Origin: JABWCQ01 sp964530625
GTDB lineage: Bacteria > Electryoneota > RPQS01
NCBI GenBank assembly: GCA_964530625.1
Contig: CAZHAK010000001.1
Span: forward strand, 270,861-334,860
DNA length: 64,000 nt
Direction of reading: 5' to 3'
This document shows, piece by piece, positions 45,750 through 53,761 of the stretch. The position numbers and the translations under genes were made by a program. The notes beneath the pieces were generated by a model. That model searched no databases. It saw only the letters and a list, made by a program, of their open reading frames with translations, and was not told where the DNA came from. Positions within the stretch are counted from its first letter, which is position 1, and each line of letters begins with the position of its first letter.

Positions 45750-48478
45750 TAGAATTCGTATCTCACTCCAAGTTTCACTAATCTTGGACGGGAGAAATGT
45801 GACGGATCAGGGTAAACCTCGTCGAGCGTGTTGATTAATGGAGCCTCAATAGCTCTGCGTTCTTCGACAGAATATCCTGCTCGTCCCGTGTCACCGTAAA
45901 CGCGATCTTCGTTCTTAATATCCAGCACGTTCTGAACCGTTGCCATCAGCAGAATCTTCTGCTTGCCGACCGGAAACGACTTGAACAAACTCAAATCAAG
46001 ATTGTAGAAATCCGGGCGACGTCCGTCATTCTCAAACCCTGTGCGAACGCTCTTGTCCGTGGGTGAGTAAGGCAAGCCGCTGCCGTATTTACCCAGCAGA
46101 GTCGCGCCGTAACCGTTCAAGCCGGGCTTGGCATAAGTCAAACTCGCGTTCAAAGTATGTCGCCGGTCCCAGTCGAGTGGAACCAATTGCTGCTCCGGTT
46201 CACGCGGATTCTCGCCCTTCAAATCGTTGTAAGCCGATTGCGGATCGCTCGCGTTGCCCTCAGCGATTTGATACGTATAATCCACGAAAGCGCTGAAGTC
46301 ATTCGCCATCCGTTTGTCCAGCGAAAGCGTGATGCCTTTCACTTCGCCAAAGGAACGATTAATGTATTGCGCGTACTTGGTTCCGGATGAATATGTTTCC
46401 ACTATTCTGTCCGTTGCCACAAGGCTGCGGATATCGCGGAAATAAAGCGACGTCGAGAGCGATACATCCTCGTGAACCTGCTGTTGGAATCCGAACTCGT
46501 ACGTGACGGTTTCTTCCATCTTTAAGTCGGGATTGCCCATCACAGTGTTCAAGCCCGCGCCCGATTCAAGCTCGTATTCCGGATTTGCGTACATTCGCTC
46601 AAACGTTGGGCGTTGCACGAAGTGACCGTAGGCGAAATGGAACACGCCTTCATCCGACATCGGATAGGCGATGCCCAGTCGCGGCGAGAGGCGATGCTTC
46701 GCCTTAACGTCGTCATACCAGTACGCGCTGCGTTCTTCCACGCTTTGCGCCAGCACATTCACGCTGTCGCCGTTAATGATTCGCCATTCGAGCAGCGGAT
46801 CGTAGACGTTCGGATCTTTAGGGTCACTCGGTAGCCTGCCGTCCGGATCGAAATAGTCAAATCTAATCCCCACGTTAACAATCAAAGACGGCAACTCAAA
46901 TTTATCCTGCAAATAGAGCGCGTACTCGCTTGGATTATTCGTGTACATATCATGTGACGGGCTGCCGATGTCTTGAATTACCGGCTTAAAAAACTCCGTG
47001 CCCGTTCCGTCTTCGGGAACGAGATTAATATCTTCGTAAAAGAGTTCGTGCAGCTTCATGTCAAAACCCGCCTTCAACAAGTGTAGCTGACTGGCTTGAT
47101 ACGAGAAATTGCCGGTCACTTGATTCGTGTTAGTCCAACGTTGGAAGCGGGAGAGATCCGTCCCCGCGACGTTCAAGGTATAGGCCGGATTTCTTTCCTG
47201 ATATATGGGATGCAGATAACGCGGATCAGCCGCGTCATCAAACAAGAAGTGCTGATACTCGCTGAAGGTGTTGGTGGCGGCCAGCTCATAGAACATCGCC
47301 GCGTTCAGCGCGTGATTCATCTTCAGCAAATTCGTCCGGCCGTCGCGATAGCGGCGCAGAATACCGTCCGGAATATATTTCCAATCGTGCGAATAATCCT
47401 TATAGGCGCGTCCGCTGTAAAACGTGGAATAGCTCAGCTTGATGCGATCCGTCAGCGGATACGTCAATTTGAGATTCGCCCATTTCTCGAGATTGTAGTT
47501 CATAGCCGCATAGGATTCATCACCCGTGCGATCAATATATGAAGAGTCGGGATCATTGGGCATGAACACCTGCCATCTCCGCTGCCCGTACAGCCAGCCG
47601 TCATCATCCAAATAGCGCAAGCTCCCGTAAAAAGAGAGCTTGTCAATAAATGGCACAGGGCCGTAAAGAGTCGCGTTGTAATCTTGAATGTCCATCGGCG
47701 ACACATGGTCAATATTCATCCACGTGTCCTCATGCCCGGAAACATAATCACCGAATTCCGAAGAGACCGTGCCGTGATAGTCCAGTGCGCCTTCTTTGGT
47801 GACGATATTCACGACACCCGACATCGCCTGACCGTATTCGGCGTTGAACGTGCCGCTGATGACCTGCAGCTCCTGCACCACGTTGTTGTCAACCTGCGTC
47901 CCCTGGCTGTTGTCATAAGCGTCGGTCACCGAAATCCCGTCCACCAGATACATGACCTCGCTTGAGCGTCCACCGCGAAAATGTCCGTCTACCACACCGG
48001 CCTGAATCTCAATCACCTGCCCAAGATTCGTCACCGGCAAGGCTTGAATATCCGAGGCTCCGACCGTGGACGTTGCAAACGTTCGGTCAGCTTCAATGAG
48101 TTTACGCTCGGCGGTAATCACAACTTCGCTGGTGGTTACGGCCTCAACCCCCAAAGAGAAATTAGCGGTGGTGGTCTGGTCGGTGATCACCCGCAACCCC
48201 ACGAGCTTCTCAGACGCGTACCCGATCGCGGTAATCTGCAACGTTACATCGCCCGGTGGGACATTGAGAATGAAGTAGTCACCGTTGACATCAGCCGCCG
48301 CACCCAACGATGTTCCCTCAATCTGAACTGCCGCTCCGATGACCGGATCTCCGTTTTCACCGTCAGTGACCCTCCCGGCGATCTTTCCGGTCGTACCAGC
48401 AAAAACAGCCGAGCACATGACTAGTAATAGACACACCCCGGCCGTTCCACCTCGGAAACTCCGAATTCCCAACCACAT
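45749..48478 (-). CDS. TonB-dependent outer-membrane receptor with N-terminal carboxypeptidase-regulatory-like domain
   Basis: 909 aa. Signal peptide (TAGVCLLLVMCSAVFAG); a CarboxypepD_reg-like Ig domain (GKIAGRVTDGENGDPVIGAA, ~30-115) as in SusC-type receptors; a plug domain (~125-235, IQALPVTNLGQVIEIQAGVV, SSEVMYLVDGISV, YGQAMSGVVNIVTK); then a barrel of alternating strands ending in PRLVKLGVRYEF with a terminal Phe. It should import oligosaccharides using TonB energy. Given its position at the head of the starch locus, maltodextrin is the likely substrate; no susD-like gene is next to it. Confidence 0.87.
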   Translation of the reverse strand: MWLGIRSFRGGTAGVCLLLVMCSAVFAGTTGKIAGRVTDGENGDPVIGAAVQIEGTSLGAAADVNGDYFILNVPPGDVTLQITAIGYASEKLVGLRVITDQTTTANFSLGVEAVTTSEVVITAERKLIEADRTFATSTVGASDIQALPVTNLGQVIEIQAGVVDGHFRGGRSSEVMYLVDGISVTDAYDNSQGTQVDNNVVQELQVISGTFNAEYGQAMSGVVNIVTKEGALDYHGTVSSEFGDYVSGHEDTWMNIDHVSPMDIQDYNATLYGPVPFIDKLSFYGSLRYLDDDGWLYGQRRWQVFMPNDPDSSYIDRTGDESYAAMNYNLEKWANLKLTYPLTDRIKLSYSTFYSGRAYKDYSHDWKYIPDGILRRYRDGRTNLLKMNHALNAAMFYELAATNTFSEYQHFLFDDAADPRYLHPIYQERNPAYTLNVAGTDLSRFQRWTNTNQVTGNFSYQASQLHLLKAGFDMKLHELFYEDINLVPEDGTGTEFFKPVIQDIGSPSHDMYTNNPSEYALYLQDKFELPSLIVNVGIRFDYFDPDGRLPSDPKDPNVYDPLLEWRIINGDSVNVLAQSVEERSAYWYDDVKAKHRLSPRLGIAYPMSDEGVFHFAYGHFVQRPTFERMYANPEYELESGAGLNTVMGNPDLKMEETVTYEFGFQQQVHEDVSLSTSLYFRDIRSLVATDRIVETYSSGTKYAQYINRSFGEVKGITLSLDKRMANDFSAFVDYTYQIAEGNASDPQSAYNDLKGENPREPEQQLVPLDWDRRHTLNASLTYAKPGLNGYGATLLGKYGSGLPYSPTDKSVRTGFENDGRRPDFYNLDLSLFKSFPVGKQKILLMATVQNVLDIKNEDRVYGDTGRAGYSVEERRAIEAPLINTLDEVYPDPSHFSRPRLVKLGVRYEF

Positions 48479-48548
48479 ATGTAAGCCTCTGAACTATCCG
48501 CTCGCCAAGAACGACATGGCATTATTCCCTTATCTTATTCGTACCCAT

Positions 48549-48577
48549 AAGTTAAGGTAGAGCTTTATGTTTGTCAA
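48549..48577 (-). promoter_or_regulatory. Candidate promoter of the starch locus
   Basis: On the minus strand TTGACA (48577-48572), a 17-nt spacer and TAACTT (48554-48549). It would start transcription ~60 nt before the TonB receptor ATG, whose ribosome site AGAGG is 8 nt upstream of the start. Good match to a vegetative promoter; untested in this lineage. Confidence 0.45.
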
Positions 48578-48747
48578 GCGTATACGTTACATTTCTAAAC
48601 ATTCGCTCCGGGAAGTCCTTACCAAAGAGTGAAACAAGTCACGATTACGCCTCGTTTTGTCTGTTTGCATATTGGATCAAGTCGTGCATATTTGCCAGAA
48701 CTGCCATATATTAGAGAAAACTGCAATGAACCAGCGGAATTGAGACT

Positions 48748-50190
48748 ATGCGCCATTTCGGGGCAGTCGCCCTTCTCCTAATATGTGCCTCTCTCGCTTC
48801 GGGCCAGACCTTCAACGATTTTCTGACGCGGGTAAACACGGCGCCCCAGCCGGAGCGCCCTGCAATCGTGGATAGTTTTCTGGCTGCGTTGCCCGGCTTT
48901 CCCTTTATCGAGCCGACCTATAGCGTCCACTTCCTATATAGAGGAAGCGCCAACACTGCCACCGTCGCGGGAGACATGAACGGCTGGAATCCCAGTGCCG
49001 AAGCCATGAGCCAGATTTCCGGAACTGACCTCTGGTACCGGAGCCGGGTATTCGAGGCCGATGCCCGCTTGGATTACAAGTTTGTCCTGAACGGCTCGAA
49101 CTGGATTCTGGATCCGCGCAATCCCTACACAGTTCAGGGAGGATTCGGTCCCAACTCGGAACTCCGGATGCCCCACTTTGTCCTGCCTCCCGAAATTGAG
49201 TACTATCCCGAGATTGGCCACGGCAGCCTGCGGGATACAATGTTCGCCAGCCAGAATCTGGGCAACACCCGCCGCGTCCGGATTTACACACCACCGGACT
49301 ACGACCCGAACGGCCCCTGCTATTCGCTTCTGCTGGTGCATGATGGCCTCGAATATATCACCCTCGCCCGCTCCGAGCGAATACTGGACTACCTGATTCA
49401 TCACAATCAGATCGATCCGTTGATCGCAGTCTTCGTCCCGCCGGTCAACCGGACTCCGGAATATGCCGGAAATCAGCAGGCAGCTTTTGGCCGATTCATC
49501 ACCGAGGAACTCATCACCTGGGTGGATTCAGAGTATAACACCTGCCCGGATCCAAGCCGACGCGGCACAGTCGGAGCCTCAAATGGCGCCAACATCGCTC
49601 TTTGGCTGAGCGTTACTTATCCCCATATTTTTGGACAAGTCGGAGCACAATCCCCCAACGTCCAACAGTCTATCAGTGACACCCTGACCGCTCGGGATGA
49701 TCTCGGTTTGAGATTTTACGCCGATATCGGAACCTATGACATTCCAGTTTTGATTCCACTTGCGCAGAACCTATTACAAATCCTCCAGAATCAACAATAT
49801 CCATTCTTCTTTCAGAACCTGAATGATGGCCACAGTTGGGGCAACTGGCGAGCGCATCTGGACGAGTGCTTGATTTATCTTTTTCCCTCGTCCGTACCCA
49901 CAAGCCCGGGCCGGACACAGATTCCCACCTCACCAAAACTTGCACAGAACTATCCAAACCCATTTAACCCAGCAACTAAAGTAGTATTCGAGCTGGATAA
50001 GCGGCAGTTCGTCCGTCTCACGATCTTTGACATTCAGGGGCGTGAAGTAGATACTCTGGCCAACGCTGTTCTGGCTGCCGGGAGATATGAAATGGACTTT
50101 AACGGCGCAAACCTGCCGTCCGGAATCTATCTCGCTCGCCTAAGTGCAGGTGCCACGACCGAGACCATCAAGATGATCTTGTTAAAATAA
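48748..50190 (+). CDS. T9SS-exported esterase with N-terminal glycogen-binding (CBM48-like) domain
   Basis: 480 aa. Signal peptide (VALLLICASLASGQ). Residues ~58-150 are an AMPK/CBM48-like domain (VHFLYRGSANTATVAGDMNG, LDYKFVLNGSNWILDPRNPY). Residues ~165-385 are an alpha/beta-hydrolase of the enterochelin-esterase/feruloyl-esterase (esterase D) type: RRVRIYTPPDYDP, nucleophile Ser in GASNGANIALW, Asp in FYADIGTYD, His in NDGHSWGNWRAHL. The last ~80 are a T9SS domain (QNYPNPFNPATKVVF...IKMILLK). It may de-esterify substituted polysaccharides. Divergent from the starch locus, so possibly co-regulated. Confidence 0.88.
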   Translation: MRHFGAVALLLICASLASGQTFNDFLTRVNTAPQPERPAIVDSFLAALPGFPFIEPTYSVHFLYRGSANTATVAGDMNGWNPSAEAMSQISGTDLWYRSRVFEADARLDYKFVLNGSNWILDPRNPYTVQGGFGPNSELRMPHFVLPPEIEYYPEIGHGSLRDTMFASQNLGNTRRVRIYTPPDYDPNGPCYSLLLVHDGLEYITLARSERILDYLIHHNQIDPLIAVFVPPVNRTPEYAGNQQAAFGRFITEELITWVDSEYNTCPDPSRRGTVGASNGANIALWLSVTYPHIFGQVGAQSPNVQQSISDTLTARDDLGLRFYADIGTYDIPVLIPLAQNLLQILQNQQYPFFFQNLNDGHSWGNWRAHLDECLIYLFPSSVPTSPGRTQIPTSPKLAQNYPNPFNPATKVVFELDKRQFVRLTIFDIQGREVDTLANAVLAAGRYEMDFNGANLPSGIYLARLSAGATTETIKMILLK

Positions 50191-50213
50191 TTTCACGTTA
50201 AGGAGAACTGTCG

Positions 50214-50690
50214 ATGAGATTGATATTTATAGCTTTGTTGCTTAGTTTGCCCGTAATGGCGGCAGACTCTCAACCCAATGAACTAAACTCAAAGCCCTAT
50301 GCCTATCCCCTCCCAGGCTGCTTAACCTGCGGCGATAGACTGGACGAGCACACCGTCAAGCTCTTTCATGCTGACAGAGAACTGAAATTCTGCTGTATTG
50401 AATGCGTTGCACATTATACAACTTCACCAGAAGCATATGTATCCTTCCTCGAAGAACAGATCCGAAAAGCTCAACGCGACAACTACCCTCTCTCAACATG
50501 TTTGGTATCCAATCACGAGCTAGGTTCCATGGGCGACCCCATTGAATACGTTTCCGGCAATACCTTAATCAAGTTCTGTTGCGTAGCTTGTGTTGAAGAA
50601 TTTGAGAAAAATAGGGAGCAAATGCTGAATAAACTTAATGATGCGAAGTTAGGCAAGCCCAGCGACTCCCAGCCAAAGAAAGAGCACTAA
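50214..50690 (+). CDS. Small exported protein with two TRASH/YHS-like metal-binding motifs
   Basis: 158 aa with signal peptide MRLIFIALLLSLPVMAADS. Two similar halves: CLTCGDRLDEH...LKFCCIECVAHY and CLVSNHELGSMGDPIEY...IKFCCVACVEEF. The CxxC ... F-C-C-x-x-C pattern followed by an aromatic/acidic helix is that of TRASH/YHS-like domains, which bind heavy metals such as copper or zinc. The first half has CxxC, while the second keeps only one Cys at its start. Likely a periplasmic metal-binding or metal-handling protein. 23 nt after the esterase gene with AAGGAG before the ATG. Confidence 0.75.
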   Translation: MRLIFIALLLSLPVMAADSQPNELNSKPYAYPLPGCLTCGDRLDEHTVKLFHADRELKFCCIECVAHYTTSPEAYVSFLEEQIRKAQRDNYPLSTCLVSNHELGSMGDPIEYVSGNTLIKFCCVACVEEFEKNREQMLNKLNDAKLGKPSDSQPKKEH

Positions 50691-50814
50691 GCCAGAAGTC
50701 AATTTTTCCAATTTTCCGAAAGTAAGATTTTACGATTCTTGTCACGGTTGACTTGCTCACAAAACTTTCACACACTTCGAGTACTTTTGAGAGTTCAAAA
50801 CCTCACACTGTCCT

Positions 50815-51510
50815 ATGAGTAAACTGCCGCAGCATAGTGTACTGATCGTAGAAGATGAGCACGATATTCGGGACTTATTGGAGTATAATTTGGCGCGTGA
50901 CGGCTTCACAGTGCGAGCCGTCGGAACCGGAGAACAGGCCCTGGCCGAAGTCAGTAAGCTGCCGCCTGATCTCATTCTACTCGATCTGATGCTGCCCGGA
51001 ATCGATGGACTTCAGGTCTGCCGCCGGCTGAAATCCGATGCCGCCACGGCCAATATCCCCATCCTGATGTTGACCGCGAAAGCCGAGGAGAACGATGTGG
51101 TCACGGGCTTGGAACTTGGCGCGGACGATTATATTGCCAAGCCCTTCAGCCCGAAAGTCGTCGTCGCCAGAGCGCGAGCCGTCCTGCGCCGCATGACGGA
51201 ACCCGTATACAACGAGGACGAAGTGCTGAATTTCAATCAACTCACGCTCCACCCGGGTCGCCACGAAGTTCACCTCGCAGGCACCCCAATCGAGTTGACC
51301 ATTTCCGAGTTTCGCATCCTCCATCATATGGCCCGTCGGCCGGGCTGGGTCTTTTCCCGCTATCAGTTAGTAGATGCCGTTCACGGAGAAAATCACTCAG
51401 TTTCCGACCGTTCCGTGGACGTGATGATTGTGGGACTCCGCCGTAAGCTGCAAGAGTGCGGTAACTTAATAGAAACTGTTCGTGGAGTCGGCTATCGCTT
51501 CCGTCCCTAA
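50815..51510 (+). CDS. phoB: OmpR/PhoB-family response regulator
   Basis: 231 aa. Receiver domain with acidic pocket VEDEHD, phospho-acceptor Asp57 in LILLDLMLPG, Thr in LMLTAKAEE, and Lys in DDYIAKPFSPK. The C-terminal winged helix (~133-231) has ISEFRILHHMARRPGWVFSR, DRSVDVMIVGLRRKL and VRGVGYRFRP. The name phoB is by resemblance and because a PhoR-like kinase follows 36 nt downstream; the phosphate role is not proven. Confidence 0.9.
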   Translation: MSKLPQHSVLIVEDEHDIRDLLEYNLARDGFTVRAVGTGEQALAEVSKLPPDLILLDLMLPGIDGLQVCRRLKSDAATANIPILMLTAKAEENDVVTGLELGADDYIAKPFSPKVVVARARAVLRRMTEPVYNEDEVLNFNQLTLHPGRHEVHLAGTPIELTISEFRILHHMARRPGWVFSRYQLVDAVHGENHSVSDRSVDVMIVGLRRKLQECGNLIETVRGVGYRFRP

Positions 51511-51546
51511 CACAACGGAACAAGCGACTGACGCAACGACAATGTA

Positions 51547-53319
51547 ATGGCTCGCCAAAAGCCCCTATTTAGCAGACTATTTATCCCCTATGTCGCGGTG
51601 GCCATCGCGACCATAGTTCTTTTACTCATTTTTGTCGGCACCGCCTTCCGGCGCGCAGAGTTGCAGCAGCTTGAGGAGAGCATTAGCCACCGGGTAAATC
51701 TGATTCTCCCGCACGTTGCGCAAGAGTTTACCAGATCCACGCCGGAAGTCTTAGACAACCTGCTTCGCGAACATGCGAAAGCAGGTTTCTTGCGTTTAAC
51801 CCTGATCGATCGCGAGGGGAAAGTCTTAGCCGAAACCGACACCGTGGCCTCAGCCCTGCCCAATCTCCAGAACCGGCCGGAGATACTTCCTGCTTTGCTG
51901 GGCCGCCGGGGTGCTTCGATTCGCCGCAGTCCCGAGTTTGACATGACCTATTCCTATGTGGCGGAGCCGATCATCCGCAATGGTGCTGTAATCGGTGTCC
52001 TGCGCGGCGGTGAGCGCGTGATTGCCTCACGTTGGGAGTTGCTGAAACGCACTGGTGGATTGATCGCCATCTCGATTTTTCTGGTGGGACTTGGAGTCGT
52101 CCTAATCTTCTTTGTCGTGCGGCGCGTAACAATTCCGATTGAAACTCTGCGGCGCGGAGCCTCCCGCTTCTCAAAAGGCAAACTTGACGAGCGGCTGGAT
52201 GAGCCGGACACAAAAGAGTTGGCTTCCTTAAGCCGCGCCCTGAATCATATGGCCGCCCAGCTCGAAGACCGCATTCACACCGTCGAGCGTCAACGCGAAG
52301 AACAGGAAGCCGTGCTGGCCGCCATGCTCGAAGGAGTCTTAGCCGTGGATCGCAACGGTCAGGTCATCATGCTCAACAGCGCGGCGGCCAAGCTCTTTGA
52401 TGTGGATCGAGATCGCGTCAAAGGCCGCATGATTGAAGAGGCGATTCGCAGCACGGATATTCATCAATTTGTGCACTTCACCTTGAAAGCCGCCCAACCG
52501 GTCGAGCGCGAAATCATTCGCTACGACATCCAAGAGCGAATCCTCAGACTGCGCGGGACACCCATTCTTGAGGCTGGCGCCGTCGTCGGCGTGGTCGTCG
52601 TGATTAACGACGTGACTAAAGTGCGCAGGCTCGAAGCGACCCGCCGCGAGTTCGTCGCCAACGCCAGCCACGAACTTAAAACTCCCGTGACGGCGATCAC
52701 AGGGTCCATCGAAACCTTGCGCGAAGGAGCCATCAATCATCCGCGCGACGCCCAGCGTTTTCTCGACATCATGTCGCGTCAGGCGGCCTATTTGCAATCC
52801 ATTATCGAAGATCTGTTAAGTCTTGCGCGCATAGAGCAAATCGCCGACTCCAATAAACTCGCGGCTGAGCCTCAAGCTGTTCTGCCCATGCTGCAGGATG
52901 CCATTGAGGCCACGTCCACAGCCGCCGAATCACGCGGACAACAAGTAGAGCTGAACTGTCCCGCCGACTTAACTGTCACCATCAATGGATTCCTGATCCG
53001 ACAAGCAGTCATTAACTTGATTGACAACGCGTGCAAATACAGTCCGGAGGGCACACGCATTAATGTCAGCGCGCAAATCGAAAATCAGCAGCTTGTGATC
53101 TCCGTGGAAGATCATGGCCCGGGCATCGCGGAGTCGCATGTCGCGCGCATCTTCGAGCGCTTCTACCGCGTGGAAACTTCGCGCAATCGAAACTTCGGCG
53201 GCACAGGCTTGGGTCTCGCCATCGTCAAACACGCGGCCCTTGCCCACGGCGGCACAGCGGACGTCGAAACACAATTAGGCAAAGGCAGCAGATTCTCCAT
53301 CCGTTTGCCCATCTCTTAA
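51547..53319 (+). CDS. phoR: PhoR-like membrane sensor histidine kinase
   Basis: 590 aa. First membrane helix ~12-30 (YVAVAIATIVLLLIFVG), a ~145-residue extracytoplasmic sensor, second helix ~178-200 (LIAISIFLVGLGVVLIFFVV), HAMP (~200-255), PAS (~262-365, AMLEGVLAVDRNGQVIMLNS), HisKA with phospho-acceptor His375 in NASHELKTPVTAITG, and HATPase_c (NLIDNACKYSPEGT, DHGPGI, GGTGLGLAIVKH). The domain order equals that of PhoR. It phosphorylates the regulator encoded just before it. Followed by a terminator and the island junction. Confidence 0.92.
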   Translation: MARQKPLFSRLFIPYVAVAIATIVLLLIFVGTAFRRAELQQLEESISHRVNLILPHVAQEFTRSTPEVLDNLLREHAKAGFLRLTLIDREGKVLAETDTVASALPNLQNRPEILPALLGRRGASIRRSPEFDMTYSYVAEPIIRNGAVIGVLRGGERVIASRWELLKRTGGLIAISIFLVGLGVVLIFFVVRRVTIPIETLRRGASRFSKGKLDERLDEPDTKELASLSRALNHMAAQLEDRIHTVERQREEQEAVLAAMLEGVLAVDRNGQVIMLNSAAAKLFDVDRDRVKGRMIEEAIRSTDIHQFVHFTLKAAQPVEREIIRYDIQERILRLRGTPILEAGAVVGVVVVINDVTKVRRLEATRREFVANASHELKTPVTAITGSIETLREGAINHPRDAQRFLDIMSRQAAYLQSIIEDLLSLARIEQIADSNKLAAEPQAVLPMLQDAIEATSTAAESRGQQVELNCPADLTVTINGFLIRQAVINLIDNACKYSPEGTRINVSAQIENQQLVISVEDHGPGIAESHVARIFERFYRVETSRNRNFGGTGLGLAIVKHAALAHGGTADVETQLGKGSRFSIRLPIS

Positions 53320-53345
53320 AACCGCGTTACACTCAAAAAAAAACA

Positions 53346-53370
53346 GCCCCTGCAATCACTTTGCAGGGGC
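53346..53370 (+). terminator. Terminator of the two-component operon
   Basis: A 10-bp perfect stem GCCCCTGCAA / TTGCAGGGGC (53346-53355/53361-53370), loop TCACT, followed by ATTTTA. Confidence 0.88.
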
Positions 53371-53377
53371 ATTTTAG

Positions 53378-53397
53378 TGGAGACGGCGGGAATCGAA
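53378..53397 (-). other. Attachment-site remnant matching the 3' end of tmRNA (or a tRNA); left border of island
   Basis: The plus strand reads TGGAGACGGCGGGAATCGAA. Its complement has a T-loop TTCGATT, the T-stem 3' strand CCCGC, and an acceptor-stem 3' strand CGTCTCC plus discriminator A, the pattern of ssrA 3' ends. The expected 5' half of the T-stem is missing: the sequence diverges right after the T-loop. No complete RNA gene is here. This is what an integrated element leaves at the end opposite its target gene, so the intact gene should lie beyond the right edge on the minus strand. Confidence 0.7.
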
Positions 53398-53440
53398 TAA
53401 TCAGTCACTTTTCTGAATATTGCCCTAAAAGAAAAAGAAA

Positions 53441-53464
53441 CAGCCCCTTAACAGGGGCTGTTTT
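53441..53464. terminator. Intrinsic terminator just inside the island
   Basis: Stem CAGCCCCT / AGGGGCTG (53441-53448/53453-53460), extended by AAA/TTT, loop TAAC, T-run after it. It resembles the terminator at 53346 in the AGCCCC arm and would also act for minus-strand transcripts. Confidence 0.8.
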
Positions 53465-53514
53465 CATCTTGAGATTCTACCTAAGTTCAGTATTTAGCAT
53501 TCGGCTCTATGCGG

Positions 53515-53536
53515 TTTTAGCACACTTTTAGCACAC
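53515..53536. repeat. Tandem 11-bp repeat near the attachment site
   Basis: TTTTAGCACAC occurs twice without a gap (53515-53525, 53526-53536), 118 nt inside the island border. Short direct repeats next to an att site are often arm-type binding sites of tyrosine recombinases; that role is a guess. Confidence 0.5.
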
Positions 53537-53599
53537 CGATTTGCACGTTTGCAGGCCTGTGACGGCCAGCCTTGTGACCTAGGTCACGCAGCCGCGTCG

Positions 53600-53689
53600 C
53601 TATCGGGCTGCCCTAGGGAAGGTAATCAGAACGTCCGCTTCCCGAAGCATTGGAATGATCTGCGCCGGCCGAAATCGTGCCTTCGCCAT
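53600..53689 (-). pseudogene. N-terminal remnant of an IS3-family transposase OrfA
   Basis: A 29-codon frame reads MAKARFRPAQIIPMLREADV followed by LITFPRAAR and a stop. It matches the conserved start of IS3-type OrfA proteins (RFxPEQIIxxLREAEVLLAQG) before the HTH; after it the sequence is unrelated, so the rest is deleted. It starts 46 nt inside a candidate IS end (53735-53761), the normal spacing for IS3 elements. Too short to be functional. Confidence 0.65.
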
Positions 53690-53734
53690 CGCCACATTCG
53701 GTTTACTTAATACACCACTCTCTGACTTTCAAAG

Positions 53735-53761
53735 TGGTACAGTGTTCGGGGGCTAGATCAA
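53735..53761 (-). repeat. 27-bp direct repeat, copy 1 (IS3-like end)
   Basis: Identical over 27 bases to 57437-57463 and in the same orientation; core GTGTTCGGGGGCTAGATCAA. On the minus strand it begins TTGATCTAGCCCCCG and is followed by a short leader and the OrfA remnant, as a left inverted repeat of an IS3-type element would be. It also supplies the last three codons and the stop of the Nmad2-like gene. An ACCACT...AGTGGT inverted repeat (53714-53719/53733-53738) overlaps its edge. Confidence 0.8.

Noticed and set aside
53378..53397. A complete tRNA or tmRNA gene at the island border
   Set aside because: Only the 3' ~20 nt are present; the D-arm, anticodon or tag region and T-stem 5' strand are missing.
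53346..53464. A CRISPR or repeat array suggested by the two AGCCCC hairpins after phoR
   Set aside because: Only two unequal hairpins with different loops and spacing; they behave as terminators.
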